Assembly (NCBI RefSeq): GCF_030123065.1
Contig: NZ_CP126093.1
Coordinates: 3,352,001-3,416,000, forward strand
Direction of reading: 5' to 3'
DNA from: Neobacillus sp. DY30
Lineage (GTDB): Bacteria > Bacillota > Bacilli > Bacillales > Cytobacillaceae
Length of the DNA: 64,000 nt
The notes below the pieces were generated by a model that was given only the letters and a program-made list of their open reading frames with translations, made no database searches and was not told the origin of the DNA. The translations under genes and the position numbers were made by a program. Positions 1 to 8,357 of the stretch are shown in pieces (position 1 is the stretch's first letter; every line of letters starts with the position of its first letter).

Positions 1-415
1 ATCCGTAGCTAACATTTCGGATATGCCACATAGAAACACGAACAACTTCTTCTTTGCTAATTAATGATACAAAGTCTTTATTAACTTCGCTTATTACGCC
101 TTCAAGTTTTTCCGGACCTCCACGGTTAATTCTTACCCATTGGAATTTCAGGCATTCTAAAAGTCCTTGAAAGCTATCAGCACTTTTAAATTCGAAATTC
201 TCCGGAACCTCAATACCTATATCCATAGTGTCCTTTGAATTTTCTGTTACACTTTTGACATGGTGTGTATTGTAATAAAGCACACCATCATCTTTAGTCA
301 AAAGTACTAGATGGTCATCCAGAACGGCCATTAATTTACCAATTCTTGATTCTGGTCCTCCTCTGTCAACCTTGATCGTCTTCCCCACTAAAGACTTCCA
401 CATGTCGTTATTCAC
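1..415 (-). CDS. cotB: Spore coat protein CotB, N-terminal part (runs off window)
   Basis: Translated from a GTG at 415 preceded by AAAGGAGGATAAATATT, this gives 138 residues and continues past base 1. It has two copies of the motif RGGPE (residues about 19-23 and 99-103), each heading a small beta-rich module that ends in an HHVKS or HIRNVS segment. That is the internally repeated N-terminal domain of B. subtilis CotB, an outer spore-coat protein phosphorylated by the CotH kinase. The Ser/Lys-rich C-terminal tail typical of CotB would lie outside the window, so I cannot say whether it is present. B. subtilis CotB has three such modules; only two are seen here. The gene lies downstream of cotH on the same strand but behind a terminator, so it is probably transcribed on its own late in sporulation. 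Confidence 0.85.
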   Translation of the reverse strand, partial: MNNDMWKSLVGKTIKVDRGGPESRIGKLMAVLDDHLVLLTKDDGVLYYNTHHVKSVTENSKDTMDIGIEVPENFEFKSADSFQGLLECLKFQWVRINRGGPEKLEGVISEVNKDFVSLISKEEVVRVSMWHIRNVSYG

Positions 416-529
416 AATATTTATCCTCCTTTAAATAAATAAACATTTACACTGCATTTATATGTGTCACGGTGTGATGTTGTACTAAACGACGAGCCTT
501 TTTTCTTACCTTTTTACAAAAATAGGCAT

Positions 530-557
530 AAAAAAAAGTATATGGAATCCATATACA
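530..557 (-). terminator. Intrinsic terminator after cotH
   Basis: Read on the minus strand, the palindrome GTATATGGATTCCATATAC (539-557) is followed by a run of T. It lies 11 nt past the cotH stop and separates cotH from cotB. Confidence 0.75.
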
Positions 558-567
558 AGGAAAAAGG

Positions 568-1635
568 TCATAATGATGCCAATTCTTTCTTTAAATAGCC
601 ATTTCTTTTCTTAATAAATTTGAGAATGACATCTTTTTCTTTATCAAAATATTTCTCATCCCTATTTATATAGGGATCTGTCCTAATAAACGGTTTTAAT
701 AGTTGAAATTGCTCTAAGATTATTGGCTCTAATGCTTCGATTGTAAAGTGCGTTTCTAAGATGGAGGATAAGATTTCTTTGTATTTCATTCTATATGGTT
801 GAATATGGAGAAGTCGTCCAGTTAAGGTATTATACCCCGTGATGGGTACGAAATCGTAATCGAGCTTCCTTCCGTGAAGATCTCGTCCCCAGGTCCCATC
901 ATAATCCCAAGGGGTAATTTCAATCAAATTCGATTTACTATTTAGATAGAGAGCGTAGTTATGGATAAAGCCATCAAAGTTCTGTGTACATACAACACCA
1001 GCAAGCCATCTAAGATATTTCTCAATATCTAGGAATTTACCAACTTCTTTTTCAAACTCCTCATTTGGGAAAGTATTGATCATTGCAATAAATTCCTCTA
1101 ATAATGACAGGTCTTTTTCCTCACCATATTTGATTGTATAGCCCTCATCTAAACTCGTTTTCAATTCGTTCTCAGGGGAGATTAAAGAGAAGTTTGCAAA
1201 ATAATTAGTGGCATATATGATGGGTCCATCAGGAAGATTTCTTTTTTTCAAAAGATGTTGGTCAAAGGATTCAAGTTCTAAATAAATTCCTTTACAAAAA
1301 CCATTAATATAAAGCAGTACGTGCTTGGAGTGTGGTGAAACAACTCCAATGGTATCAAAAAAATCAAGAGATAGTTTGTTCCGGCTTAGTGAAATATCAT
1401 CGTATTCCGCATTCAGATGAATTTCGTGAGCACCATCATAAAGAAAAGGTTTTTGAAAAATGATATTATAGGATTTTTTTTTCTTCTTTCTAATTACATT
1501 TCCCCGATAGGTGAGTCCTATTTTGTATCGTTTATTCGCAATTTTCAATAAGGCTGGGACATGCTCATCCTCCCAAATATCATCCTCCAACTTTTGCAGC
1601 CACTTAGGATTAATGAAGATTTCATATTTTAACAC
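568..1635 (-). CDS. cotH: Spore coat protein kinase CotH
   Basis: CotH is an atypical protein kinase of the inner part of the outer spore coat. In B. subtilis it phosphorylates serines of CotB and CotG and controls coat assembly. The protein of about 355 residues matches CotH along its whole length: a KKKSYNI segment near residue 54, REIHLNAEY-type text (HEIHLNAEYDD here), RNKLSLDFF, the LRWLAGVV stretch, and the catalytic-core motif PWDYDGTWGRD. I start at GTG 1635 rather than the in-frame ATG at 1653, because AGGAG stands 7 nt before the GTG and lies inside the longer version. It is transcribed away from the CotG-like gene (1857), the classic divergent cotH/cotG arrangement. A sigma-K-like CATACTATC lies just upstream on this strand, one base off the -10 consensus. 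Confidence 0.93.
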   Translation of the reverse strand: MLKYEIFINPKWLQKLEDDIWEDEHVPALLKIANKRYKIGLTYRGNVIRKKKKKSYNIIFQKPFLYDGAHEIHLNAEYDDISLSRNKLSLDFFDTIGVVSPHSKHVLLYINGFCKGIYLELESFDQHLLKKRNLPDGPIIYATNYFANFSLISPENELKTSLDEGYTIKYGEEKDLSLLEEFIAMINTFPNEEFEKEVGKFLDIEKYLRWLAGVVCTQNFDGFIHNYALYLNSKSNLIEITPWDYDGTWGRDLHGRKLDYDFVPITGYNTLTGRLLHIQPYRMKYKEILSSILETHFTIEALEPIILEQFQLLKPFIRTDPYINRDEKYFDKEKDVILKFIKKRNGYLKKELASL

Positions 1636-1803
1636 GTAAATACTCCTATACATACATTTTTTCTAGATAGTATGCGGCATCTAGGAGGATTGTGCAGTAC
1701 AAACATCTAGTATTTTGGTATAGGACAAATGTTGACCCTCAAATATTGGTAAAGTGAATGCAAAAAAATAAATGTTTGTCTATATCAAGAACCACTTTAT
1801 TAC

Positions 1804-1812
1804 CATAAATTA
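1804..1812 (+). promoter_or_regulatory. Possible sigma-K -10 element for the cotG-like gene
   Basis: CATAAATTA fits the sigma-K -10 consensus CATANNNTA. No convincing AC-type -35 is seen at the expected distance, so this is tentative. The location, 45 nt before a coat gene start, fits mother-cell expression. Confidence 0.3.
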
Positions 1813-1856
1813 GAAAGTGAGAAGAATATATTTATGGAAAGTGGTGGAAAACCAAC

Positions 1857-3458
1857 ATGGGGATGGACATGAATCAGATGCTGTCAAAAGCTAAGGAAAA
1901 TGGAGTCGTTTTATTTCTAAATAACAATCCAGATGAAAAGCAAGACAAAAAATGCTTCTGTGAAGATAATTCAGATTCCAGTGGCAGCAAAGGGTCCGAT
2001 GGAAGTCAGGGTTCTAAAGGAAGTAAAGGTTCAAGGGGCAGTCATGGGTCTTGCGGCAGTGAAGGCAGTAAGGGCTCTAGCGGAAGTAAAGGCAGCAAGG
2101 GCTCTAGCGGAAGTAAAGGCAGTAAGGGATCTGGCGGAAGTAGTGGTTCAAAAGGCTCACGCGGTTCTTATGGGTCTCGACGGAAAAAGGGTCCGAAAGG
2201 TCCGAAAGGTCCAAAAGGTCCAAAAGGTCGTAAAGGACCGAAAGGAAGAAAAGGAAAACATAGTTCGGGTGGAAGCAGAGGTTCTAAAGGTTCACATGGT
2301 TCCGGTGGAAGTAAAGGATCAAAAGGATCTCGTGGTTCCGGTGGAAGTAAAGGATCAAAAGGATCTCGTGGCTCCGGTGGAAGTAAAGGGTCAAAAGGAT
2401 CTCGTGGTTCCGGTGGAAGTAAAGGGTCAAAAGGATCTCGTGGTTCCGGTGGAAGTAAAGGATCAAAAGGATCTTGTGGTTCCGGTGGAAGTAAAGGATC
2501 AAAAGGATCTCGTGGTTCTGGTGGAAGTAAAGGATCAAAAGGATCTCGTGGTTCTGGTGGATCTGGTCGTAAAAAAGGTCCAAAAGGCCCTAAAGGTCCT
2601 AAGGGTAGAAAAGGCAGACATGGTTCTGGCGGAAGCAAAGGATCTAAGGGTTCACATGGATCGGCCGGAAGTAAAGGGTCTAAAGGCTCTCATGGTTCTA
2701 ACGGAAGTAAAGGATCCAATAGCGGTTATGGTTATGGGGGTAAAAAAGACTCCAAAGGCGATAAGCACTCCGGCGGTAGCAAAGGTTCCAAAGGCGGCAA
2801 GCACTCCGGCGGTAGCAAAGGTTCCAAAGGCGATAAGCACTCCGGCGGTAGCAAAGGTTCCAAAGGCGGCAAGCACTCCGGCGGTAGCAAAGGTTCCAAA
2901 GGCGGTAAGCACTCTGGCGGAAGCAAAGGTTCCAAAGGCGATAAGCACTCCGGCGGTAGCAAAGGTTCCAAAGGCGATAAGCACTCCGGCGGTAGCAAAG
3001 GTTCCAAAGGCGGCAAGCACTCTGGCGGAAGCAAAGGTTCCAAAGGCGGTAAGCACTCCGGCGGTAGCAAAGGTTCCAAAGGCGGCAAGCACTCTGGCGG
3101 AAGCAAAGGTTCCAAAGGCGGTAAGCACTCCGGCGGTAGCAAAGGTTCCAAAGGCGATAAGCACTCTGGCGGAAGCAAAGGCTCTAAAGGCGATAAACAC
3201 TCTGGCGGAAGCAAAGGCTCCAAAGGCGGTAAGCTTTCCGGTGGAAGCAAAGGTTCCAAAGGCGGCAAGCACTCTGGCGGAAGCAAAGGTTCCAAAGGCG
3301 GCAAGCACTCCGGCGGAAGCAAAGGTTCCAAAGGCGATAAGCACTCTGGCGGAAGCAAAGGCTCCAAAGGCGGTAAGCATTCCGGTGGAAGCAAAGGTTC
3401 CAAAGGCGGTCACGGTTCAGGGGGAGGAAAAGGCAGGGACTCAAAAGGAAAAAAATAA
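1857..3458 (+). CDS. CotG-like, collagen-like Gly-Ser-Lys repeat coat protein
   Basis: This 533-residue protein occupies the cotG position, divergent from cotH, and is very probably the outer-coat partner and CotH substrate, although its sequence is not that of B. subtilis CotG. After about 38 ordinary residues with a Cys pair (CFC), nearly everything is G-X-Y triplets: GSK/GSR/GSH, two blocks of GPK/GRK (about residues 109-128 and 237-253), seven 12-residue units GSGGSKGSKGSR (DNA 2298-2549), and eighteen units KHSGGSKGSKGG or ...GD (residues 303-518). Ser and Lys dominate, as expected for a basic, heavily phosphorylatable CotG-type module. The Gly period is collagen-like, but X is Ser instead of Pro and the H-S-G triplet breaks the register in every C-terminal unit. 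The start is weakly defined: GGTGG lies 9 nt before ATG 1857, and further in-frame ATGs occur at 1863 and 1869. Confidence 0.85.
   Translation: MGMDMNQMLSKAKENGVVLFLNNNPDEKQDKKCFCEDNSDSSGSKGSDGSQGSKGSKGSRGSHGSCGSEGSKGSSGSKGSKGSSGSKGSKGSGGSSGSKGSRGSYGSRRKKGPKGPKGPKGPKGRKGPKGRKGKHSSGGSRGSKGSHGSGGSKGSKGSRGSGGSKGSKGSRGSGGSKGSKGSRGSGGSKGSKGSRGSGGSKGSKGSCGSGGSKGSKGSRGSGGSKGSKGSRGSGGSGRKKGPKGPKGPKGRKGRHGSGGSKGSKGSHGSAGSKGSKGSHGSNGSKGSNSGYGYGGKKDSKGDKHSGGSKGSKGGKHSGGSKGSKGDKHSGGSKGSKGGKHSGGSKGSKGGKHSGGSKGSKGDKHSGGSKGSKGDKHSGGSKGSKGGKHSGGSKGSKGGKHSGGSKGSKGGKHSGGSKGSKGGKHSGGSKGSKGDKHSGGSKGSKGDKHSGGSKGSKGGKLSGGSKGSKGGKHSGGSKGSKGGKHSGGSKGSKGDKHSGGSKGSKGGKHSGGSKGSKGGHGSGGGKGRDSKGKK
2763..3410 (+). repeat. 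18 x 36-nt tandem coding repeat
   Basis: Exactly eighteen 36-nt units, each encoding KHSGGSKGSKG plus G or D. Units differ at a few positions (GGCGGTAGC/GGCGGAAGC, GGCGGC/GGCGAT; one unit has CTT for CAC). A second array of seven 36-nt units lies at 2298-2549. Such arrays are prone to length change by recombination or assembly collapse. Confidence 0.95.
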
Positions 3459-3465
3459 TTTATCA

Positions 3466-3499
3466 AAAACCGGTACCTGTGGAGTACCGGTTTTTTTTG
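3466..3499 (+). terminator. Intrinsic terminator after cotG-like gene
   Basis: ACCGGTAC and GTACCGGT form a stem closed by a 7-nt loop and followed by eight T. Confidence 0.9.
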
Positions 3500-3758
3500 T
3501 TTTCCATTAAATATGTATGACAGCAGCCTATTAAGATACCCGCTAGGCATTGGTTTAGTTTCAAAAAGATAGGCATTTATCCAACCATTATTTCAAAAAA
3601 ATTTCTAGTTACCTGCTGATTTACATAAAAACAAGATATTCGTTTAGTTCAAGCCTCCAAGGGTCTACGTATGATAAAGCAAAGGACAAGAAAAGACATG
3701 AAAAGGAAATTTCTTAGAATGAAATTTTAGATAAATCGAAAGGAGAGAAATAACATAT
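3500..3758. other. Intergenic stretch, no gene seen
   Basis: AT-rich sequence between the coat locus and the permease gene. I see no convincing small gene, tRNA or riboswitch here; it ends in the AAAGGAGAG ribosome binding site of the permease. Confidence 0.6.
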
Positions 3759-5114
3759 ATGTATCATCCATCGACGGTAATCATAACCATATTCGCTTTT
3801 ACTCTAACCATGGTGATGATATTTATCCGTCCGAAAAATATGAATGAAGCTATTCCAGCAACGATTGGCGCAGTTATTGTTTTATTAAGTGGCAGCGTTT
3901 CGATGCTTGATTTAATGGATATAAGTTCGAAGGTAACCGGGGCTGCAGTAACGATTATCGCAACCATCGTTATGGCAATTGTACTTGAAAGTTTCGGCTT
4001 CTTTAGATGGACGGCGGCATTGATGTTAAAAGTATCAAAAGGGTCAGGAATTCGGTTATTCTGGTATACATTATTACTTTGCTTTTTGATGACGATGTTT
4101 TTCAACAATGACGGAAGTATTTTAATTACCACACCTATTCTCATCCTGATATTTAAAAATATCGGTTTAAAGAACCGCCAAAAAATTCCATACCTATTAA
4201 GCGGCGCCTTAATCGCGACTGCATCAAGTGCTCCAATTGGTGTAAGTAATATTGTAAATTTAATAGCATTAAAAATTATCGGAATGGATCTTTACCTTCA
4301 GACTGCTATGATGTTTGTTCCGAGTACCATTGGTTTACTATTCTTATCTTATCTGCTCCTCATTGTTTTTAAGAAGGACATCCCTAAAGAAATCAGACTT
4401 CATTCCTACACACTACCATTGTTGAATAACAACCGATTTCACCCATTACAAAGAAAAAACGAGGATATGTTTGAAAAACAAAAGAAGTTAATGATCCAAA
4501 TGCTCATCTTTGTCTTTATCGTTAGAATCAGCCTTTTTGTCGCCTCTTTTTTAAACATTTCTGTTTCATTGGTAGCTGTACTTGGTTCAATCATTTTACT
4601 AGTCTGGAGATGGATCCATCTAAAGAAAAATCCAAAAGACGTTTTATTTAAAATACCTTGGCATATCTTGATTTTCGCTTTTTGCATGTATGTAATCATA
4701 TACGGATTACACAATATCGGTTTAACAGCCTTTTTGGTAGAACATCTAAGTTCTATTGTTAATGGCAGTTTACTTCACGCAAGCGTTACCATGGGGATCA
4801 TAACAGCTTTCCTATCGAATCTATTTAACAACCATCCTGCCCTAATGGTATCGACACTTGCATTAACGGAGATGGGATTAGAACCATTATTAACGCAGAC
4901 AGTTTATTTAGCAAATATCATAGGAAGTGATATCGGTTCCTTAATCTTGCCAATTGGTACCCTGGCAACATTGATTTGGATGGATATCCTTAAGAAAAAT
5001 AATATAAAAATAACATGGCTGGAGTATATTAAAGTTACAATAATTGTCATTCCGCCAACGCTCGTTTTTACTTTAATCGGACTGTACTTATGGCTGCTTC
5101 TGGTATTTGTTTAA
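3759..5114 (+). CDS. ywrK: ArsB/NhaD-type ion transporter (YwrK-like)
   Basis: A 451-residue integral membrane protein with about ten to eleven hydrophobic spans. Its pattern fits the ArsB/NhaD ion transporter superfamily: RPKNMNEA in the first loop, a conserved NNDGSILITTP stretch near residue 114, and SNLFNNHPALM with IGSDIG near residues 350-400. Those motifs form the paired re-entrant regions of the family. B. subtilis has the related gene ywrK next to its cotB-cotH-cotG cluster, which matches the position here. The substrate (arsenite, an organic anion or Na+/H+) cannot be read from sequence, and no arsR or arsC lies nearby. AAAGGAGAG precedes the ATG. Confidence 0.75.
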   Translation: MYHPSTVIITIFAFTLTMVMIFIRPKNMNEAIPATIGAVIVLLSGSVSMLDLMDISSKVTGAAVTIIATIVMAIVLESFGFFRWTAALMLKVSKGSGIRLFWYTLLLCFLMTMFFNNDGSILITTPILILIFKNIGLKNRQKIPYLLSGALIATASSAPIGVSNIVNLIALKIIGMDLYLQTAMMFVPSTIGLLFLSYLLLIVFKKDIPKEIRLHSYTLPLLNNNRFHPLQRKNEDMFEKQKKLMIQMLIFVFIVRISLFVASFLNISVSLVAVLGSIILLVWRWIHLKKNPKDVLFKIPWHILIFAFCMYVIIYGLHNIGLTAFLVEHLSSIVNGSLLHASVTMGIITAFLSNLFNNHPALMVSTLALTEMGLEPLLTQTVYLANIIGSDIGSLILPIGTLATLIWMDILKKNNIKITWLEYIKVTIIVIPPTLVFTLIGLYLWLLLVFV

Positions 5115-5186
5115 AAATTAGTGCGAAGGATTCACCTCATGGTGGTCCTATTTTTTTCTTTGGATAGAAAGGATGGGGTGAACCAC

Positions 5187-6533
5187 ATGCATAATAAGGA
5201 GAAGCAAACAGACGTGATTATTATTGGAGCAGGTTTATCAGGCCTAGCAGCTGCACGTACCTTAAAAAAAAATGGGAATACTGTTACAGTCCTTGAAGCG
5301 CAATCTCGTGTAGGCGGAAGAATACTTAGTACCATCATTAAGGGCAGTATTTTAGATTTGGGTGCTCAATGGGTTTCTCCACACCAACATCGCATTCAGA
5401 CCCTAATAAAGGAGTTCGGACTTACCACCACTCCTACCTATAAACAAGGTACCTCTCTATATTCCTTATTAGGCAAAAAGAAACGAGGATTAGGTAATAA
5501 ACCACCTTTCTCACCATTGTCACTACTTGATATTACATTAATCGAACATACAGTAAAGAATATGTTAAAAAGCATCGGGCCAGCCAAACCATGGGAGGTT
5601 CCTTTGGGACAAAAATTAGATTCACTCACAATGGAAACATGGTTAGATAAGAAAATGTTTTCAAAATACGGTAAAGCTTTTTATCGTCAGGTTTATGAAG
5701 AAGGGTTATGTGGAAGATTGAGTGAAGTTTCCGTATTGGATATACTATGGAATATTAAATCAACTGGAAGTTTTAATGAGTATCTAAGTGCCGAAGACGA
5801 ATGGATTACAAATGGTGCGCAAGAAATCCCAAATCGAATTGCCGAAGAGTTAGGTAACAACGTCCTGCTAAATCAAAAAGTGTGGCGGATTGATTGGGAC
5901 GAAACAGAAGTAAAGGTGTACACAGAGGAGGGAGTATGGTTCAGTAAAAATGTAATTTTGGCGATTCCGCCAACGCTAACCAATCGAATTGTCTACCATC
6001 CACCATTACCTTCTTCAAGAGACCAACTATGTCAACGGATTTGGCAAGGATCTGTCATTAAATGTGTATTGGTATACGAAACTCCTTTTTGGCGAATTCG
6101 TGGTGAAAGCGGAATCGCTTTTAACAACTATGGACCAGTTAAGGCTACAATCGATGGTTCGAATCCAAGCCAAAAGGAAGGGATTCTAATAGCATTCGTT
6201 ACCGGTGAAGAGGCACGTAGACTCGGAGAACTTTATAAAGAGGAAAGAAAAATACAAGTATTGAACTGCATCTCCTATCTTTTTGGACATGAGGGTTTGT
6301 ACCCTAAAGAATATTTCGATAAAGACTGGTCCGCAGACCCATGGGCAAGAGGTGGTTACGCCGGTCATTTCCCACCAGGTGTTCTATCACAATTTGGAGA
6401 GGCACTAACCAAACCCATTGGACCCATCCATTGGGCTGGAAGTGAGACTGCGACTGAATGGCGGCTATACATGGAAGGTGCCTTAGAAGCAGGGGAACGT
6501 GCTGCTATAGAAGTGATAAAAAAACTTACATAA
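5187..6533 (+). CDS. FAD-dependent amine oxidase family protein
   Basis: About 448 residues. The N-terminus has a dinucleotide-binding fold, VIIIGAGLSGLAAARTL, followed by the ADP-binding EAQSRVGGR motif. The C-terminus ends with HWAGSETATEWRLYMEGA, the FAD-binding signature of monoamine oxidase-like proteins. It should oxidise a primary or secondary amine (or a related substrate) with release of hydrogen peroxide in the cytoplasm; there is no signal peptide. I choose ATG 5187. GTG 5178 is also possible, but the longer in-frame extension from 5121 has no supporting binding site. The gene follows the permease after about 70 nt, so the two may be co-transcribed. The actual substrate is unknown. 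Confidence 0.85.
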   Translation: MHNKEKQTDVIIIGAGLSGLAAARTLKKNGNTVTVLEAQSRVGGRILSTIIKGSILDLGAQWVSPHQHRIQTLIKEFGLTTTPTYKQGTSLYSLLGKKKRGLGNKPPFSPLSLLDITLIEHTVKNMLKSIGPAKPWEVPLGQKLDSLTMETWLDKKMFSKYGKAFYRQVYEEGLCGRLSEVSVLDILWNIKSTGSFNEYLSAEDEWITNGAQEIPNRIAEELGNNVLLNQKVWRIDWDETEVKVYTEEGVWFSKNVILAIPPTLTNRIVYHPPLPSSRDQLCQRIWQGSVIKCVLVYETPFWRIRGESGIAFNNYGPVKATIDGSNPSQKEGILIAFVTGEEARRLGELYKEERKIQVLNCISYLFGHEGLYPKEYFDKDWSADPWARGGYAGHFPPGVLSQFGEALTKPIGPIHWAGSETATEWRLYMEGALEAGERAAIEVIKKLT

Positions 6534-6536
6534 AAT

Positions 6537-6770
6537 ATGAGAACTATAAACTTTACCACCTATTTCCCTTTTATTTCATCAATCGTGCCGTATTCCAAAT
6601 TTGTAATGGGGGAGATTAGCAAACTTGAAGTATTAATAAGTGGAACTGTCTTAGTCATTTCAGTTGGATTGATTGCTTATGCTGCATCACGAATTAATGT
6701 TAAAGGTGTAATGGTGTACGGGGAAAAATTCAAATGGACTCAGTTGAGTGCCATGGAAAAAAAATACTGA
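6537..6770 (+). pseudogene. C-terminal remnant of an ABC-2 type permease (NatB-like)
   Basis: The 77-residue frame starts 3 nt after the amine oxidase stop and has no ribosome binding site. Its content, a span beginning at VMGEISKLEVLISG, one hydrophobic helix and the ending INVKGVMVYGEKFKW, matches the last about 70 residues of ABC-2 permeases such as NatB/YhaP, whose full length is about 400. No upstream part is present in any frame; the amine oxidase occupies that space. I read it as a decayed 3' end left by a deletion or rearrangement. Translational coupling as a free small membrane protein is possible but less likely. Confidence 0.6.
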
Positions 6771-6774
6771 TTCA

Positions 6775-6818
6775 AATAAGCCATCAGGACTAAGTTAATG
6801 ATCCTGTTGGCTTATTTT
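6775..6818 (+). terminator. Intrinsic terminator
   Basis: AATAAGCCATCAGGA pairs with TCCTGTTGGCTTATT (one G-U) and is followed by T-rich sequence. Confidence 0.85.
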
Positions 6819-6915
6819 AGTAAGTCCACTCTTCCTTTTATAATAGTACTTAGCTTTTCAATTCTTTTTTGATTTATGGGAATAGTAGTAAGGATATTAT
6901 CTGAGGACGTGAATT

Positions 6916-7815
6916 ATGGATTTTTTGTCAGTCTCACAAAATGTCTTGGAATATATAAGAGAGTATTTAGTCTTAAAACTGCTCATTATGATTTTGTTTT
7001 TGATGACAGCTACTTATTTAATTAATCGGACCGTCGCTTGGTTCTTTACGAAATCAAATTTATTGGATGAGGAAGTAGAACAAACCATTCAGGGTGTCAT
7101 ACGGTCCACTCTAAGATATGCAGTGGGAACGATTCTTCTTATTTTTATCATTGGTCAATTTGTTGATTTAAAAGGAATTCTCGCTGGTGCGGGGATTGTA
7201 GGGGTCATTGTAGGGTTTGCCGCACAGCAAATGTTAAAGGACATTCTACTTGGTTTTGTCAGACTATCAGATAAAGAATTCCGGGTCGGACATTTTGTCA
7301 CGTTTAATAATCAAATTTCTGGGACGATTGAGGAAATCGGCATTCGTTTTATGCAAATTCGGGAATGGTCAGGAAAGCTTCTTACGATTCCACATGGTGA
7401 AATTAGGACAATACATAACTATAACAAAGGAAGAATGCGTGTTATCGAGAAAATTACTGTCAGCTATCAAGAGGACCCTAGAAGAATAAAGGAATTATTA
7501 GAGAGTGTGTGTGTTATTTGTAACGAAAAGCTTGGTCATAGTTTACTAAAGAACCCAGATGGATCACCAGAAGAAGGTTTTCAATACGTTGGAATAACGG
7601 ACCTGAATCCCAACATAAAATATGTTGGTTATGAATTTTGTATAATAGGTTTAGTCAATCCCGATGATTATTTTGAAACCTCACGACAGGTTAGGTTTGA
7701 ACTGATGTCTGTCTTCTATGAACATCAGGTACAAATGCCAGCGTCGAATTTAGCCCTGCTGCCGCAGCCGAATTATCATGAAAAGCGTGGTAATGAATCG
7801 ATCAATAATCATTGA
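6916..7815 (+). CDS. MscS-family mechanosensitive ion channel
   Basis: A 299-residue small-conductance channel: three N-terminal hydrophobic segments, the pore-lining third helix with the AGAGIVGVIVGFAAQQ glycine/alanine pattern (about residues 90-105), then the conserved beta-domain with SDKEFRVGHFV, GTIEEIG and TIPHGE. Proteins of this size resemble B. subtilis YkuT more than E. coli MscS. It should open under membrane tension and release solutes during hypo-osmotic shock. It stands alone between two terminators. The ATG at 6916 follows a weak GAGGACG. Confidence 0.92.
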   Translation: MDFLSVSQNVLEYIREYLVLKLLIMILFLMTATYLINRTVAWFFTKSNLLDEEVEQTIQGVIRSTLRYAVGTILLIFIIGQFVDLKGILAGAGIVGVIVGFAAQQMLKDILLGFVRLSDKEFRVGHFVTFNNQISGTIEEIGIRFMQIREWSGKLLTIPHGEIRTIHNYNKGRMRVIEKITVSYQEDPRRIKELLESVCVICNEKLGHSLLKNPDGSPEEGFQYVGITDLNPNIKYVGYEFCIIGLVNPDDYFETSRQVRFELMSVFYEHQVQMPASNLALLPQPNYHEKRGNESINNH

Positions 7816-7923
7816 ATATTGAAATTAACCATGATTACCTAATCTACTTACGTTTTTCGCCCATCCATTGGACATCTATCCTACATACAGTAAAAGGATA
7901 GATTTTTGCAGGGGGATGAAAAT

Positions 7924-8222
7924 ATGTTAAATGAAAGATTCGGCGGGCATCATCATGGAGGACACCATCACGGAGGACACCATCATGGCGGACATCCCAT
8001 CACGGACATCATCATCATCACGGACACCACGGCCACTACCATGGTTATGGGTATGGTGGCTTTGGAGGAGCACCATTTGTAGGAGGTTTACTGGGAGGTT
8101 TAGCTGCAGGAGCATTAGGTTCCCCGGGCTACGGTGCCTATCCTTATCCCTATCCAGTAGCCACTCCTTATACGGCACCGGCACCATATCCTGGTTATTA
8201 TAGCGGCTACCCATATTATTAA
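7924..8222 (+). pseudogene. His/Gly/Tyr-rich small protein, frame-broken in its His repeat
   Basis: A strong binding site (AGGGGGATG) precedes ATG 7924. Frame one reads MLNERF, then three GGHHH-type units and GGHP, then turns to nonsense and stops at 8083. From 7998 a different frame continues the same composition (HHGHHHHHGHHGHYHGYGYGG) through a Gly/Ala-rich hydrophobic part and a PYPYP / PGYYSGYPYY tail to TAA 8220-8222. The two halves are clearly one gene, joined by an effective -1 shift (or a 2-nt insertion) at CATCCCATCAC. Reading CCC twice at its last base restores a protein of about 99 residues. Causes could be a real mutation, a sequencing or assembly indel, or slippage. Composition recalls Gly/His/Tyr-rich spore-surface proteins, but I do not recognise the family. 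Confidence 0.75.
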
Positions 8223-8236
8223 CTTATTCACGTACA

Positions 8237-8263
8237 TCCCTTTCAAAGCGAAAGGGTTTTTTA
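8237..8263 (+). terminator. Intrinsic terminator
   Basis: CCCTTTC-AAAG-CGAAAGGG-type hairpin followed by six T, 15 nt past the His-rich gene. Confidence 0.85.
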
Positions 8264-8357
8264 TTTCTCTAATTAACCAAGTTTTCCATTGAAAAACTTG
8301 AACTAATCAACCTACACCTGAATATATTTTAGAAAGAATACTTAGGGAGGGAAGAAT

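Noticed and set aside
1933..3510. Long frames in other registers and on the minus strand across the cotG-like gene
   Set aside because: They are mirror products of the 36-nt repeat; none has a ribosome binding site and the composition follows the repeat.
7931..8203. 90-codon frame MKDSAGIIMEDTI... across the His-rich gene
   Set aside because: Its composition is a shifted reading of the His repeat; the binding site and the C-terminal composition support the other two frames.
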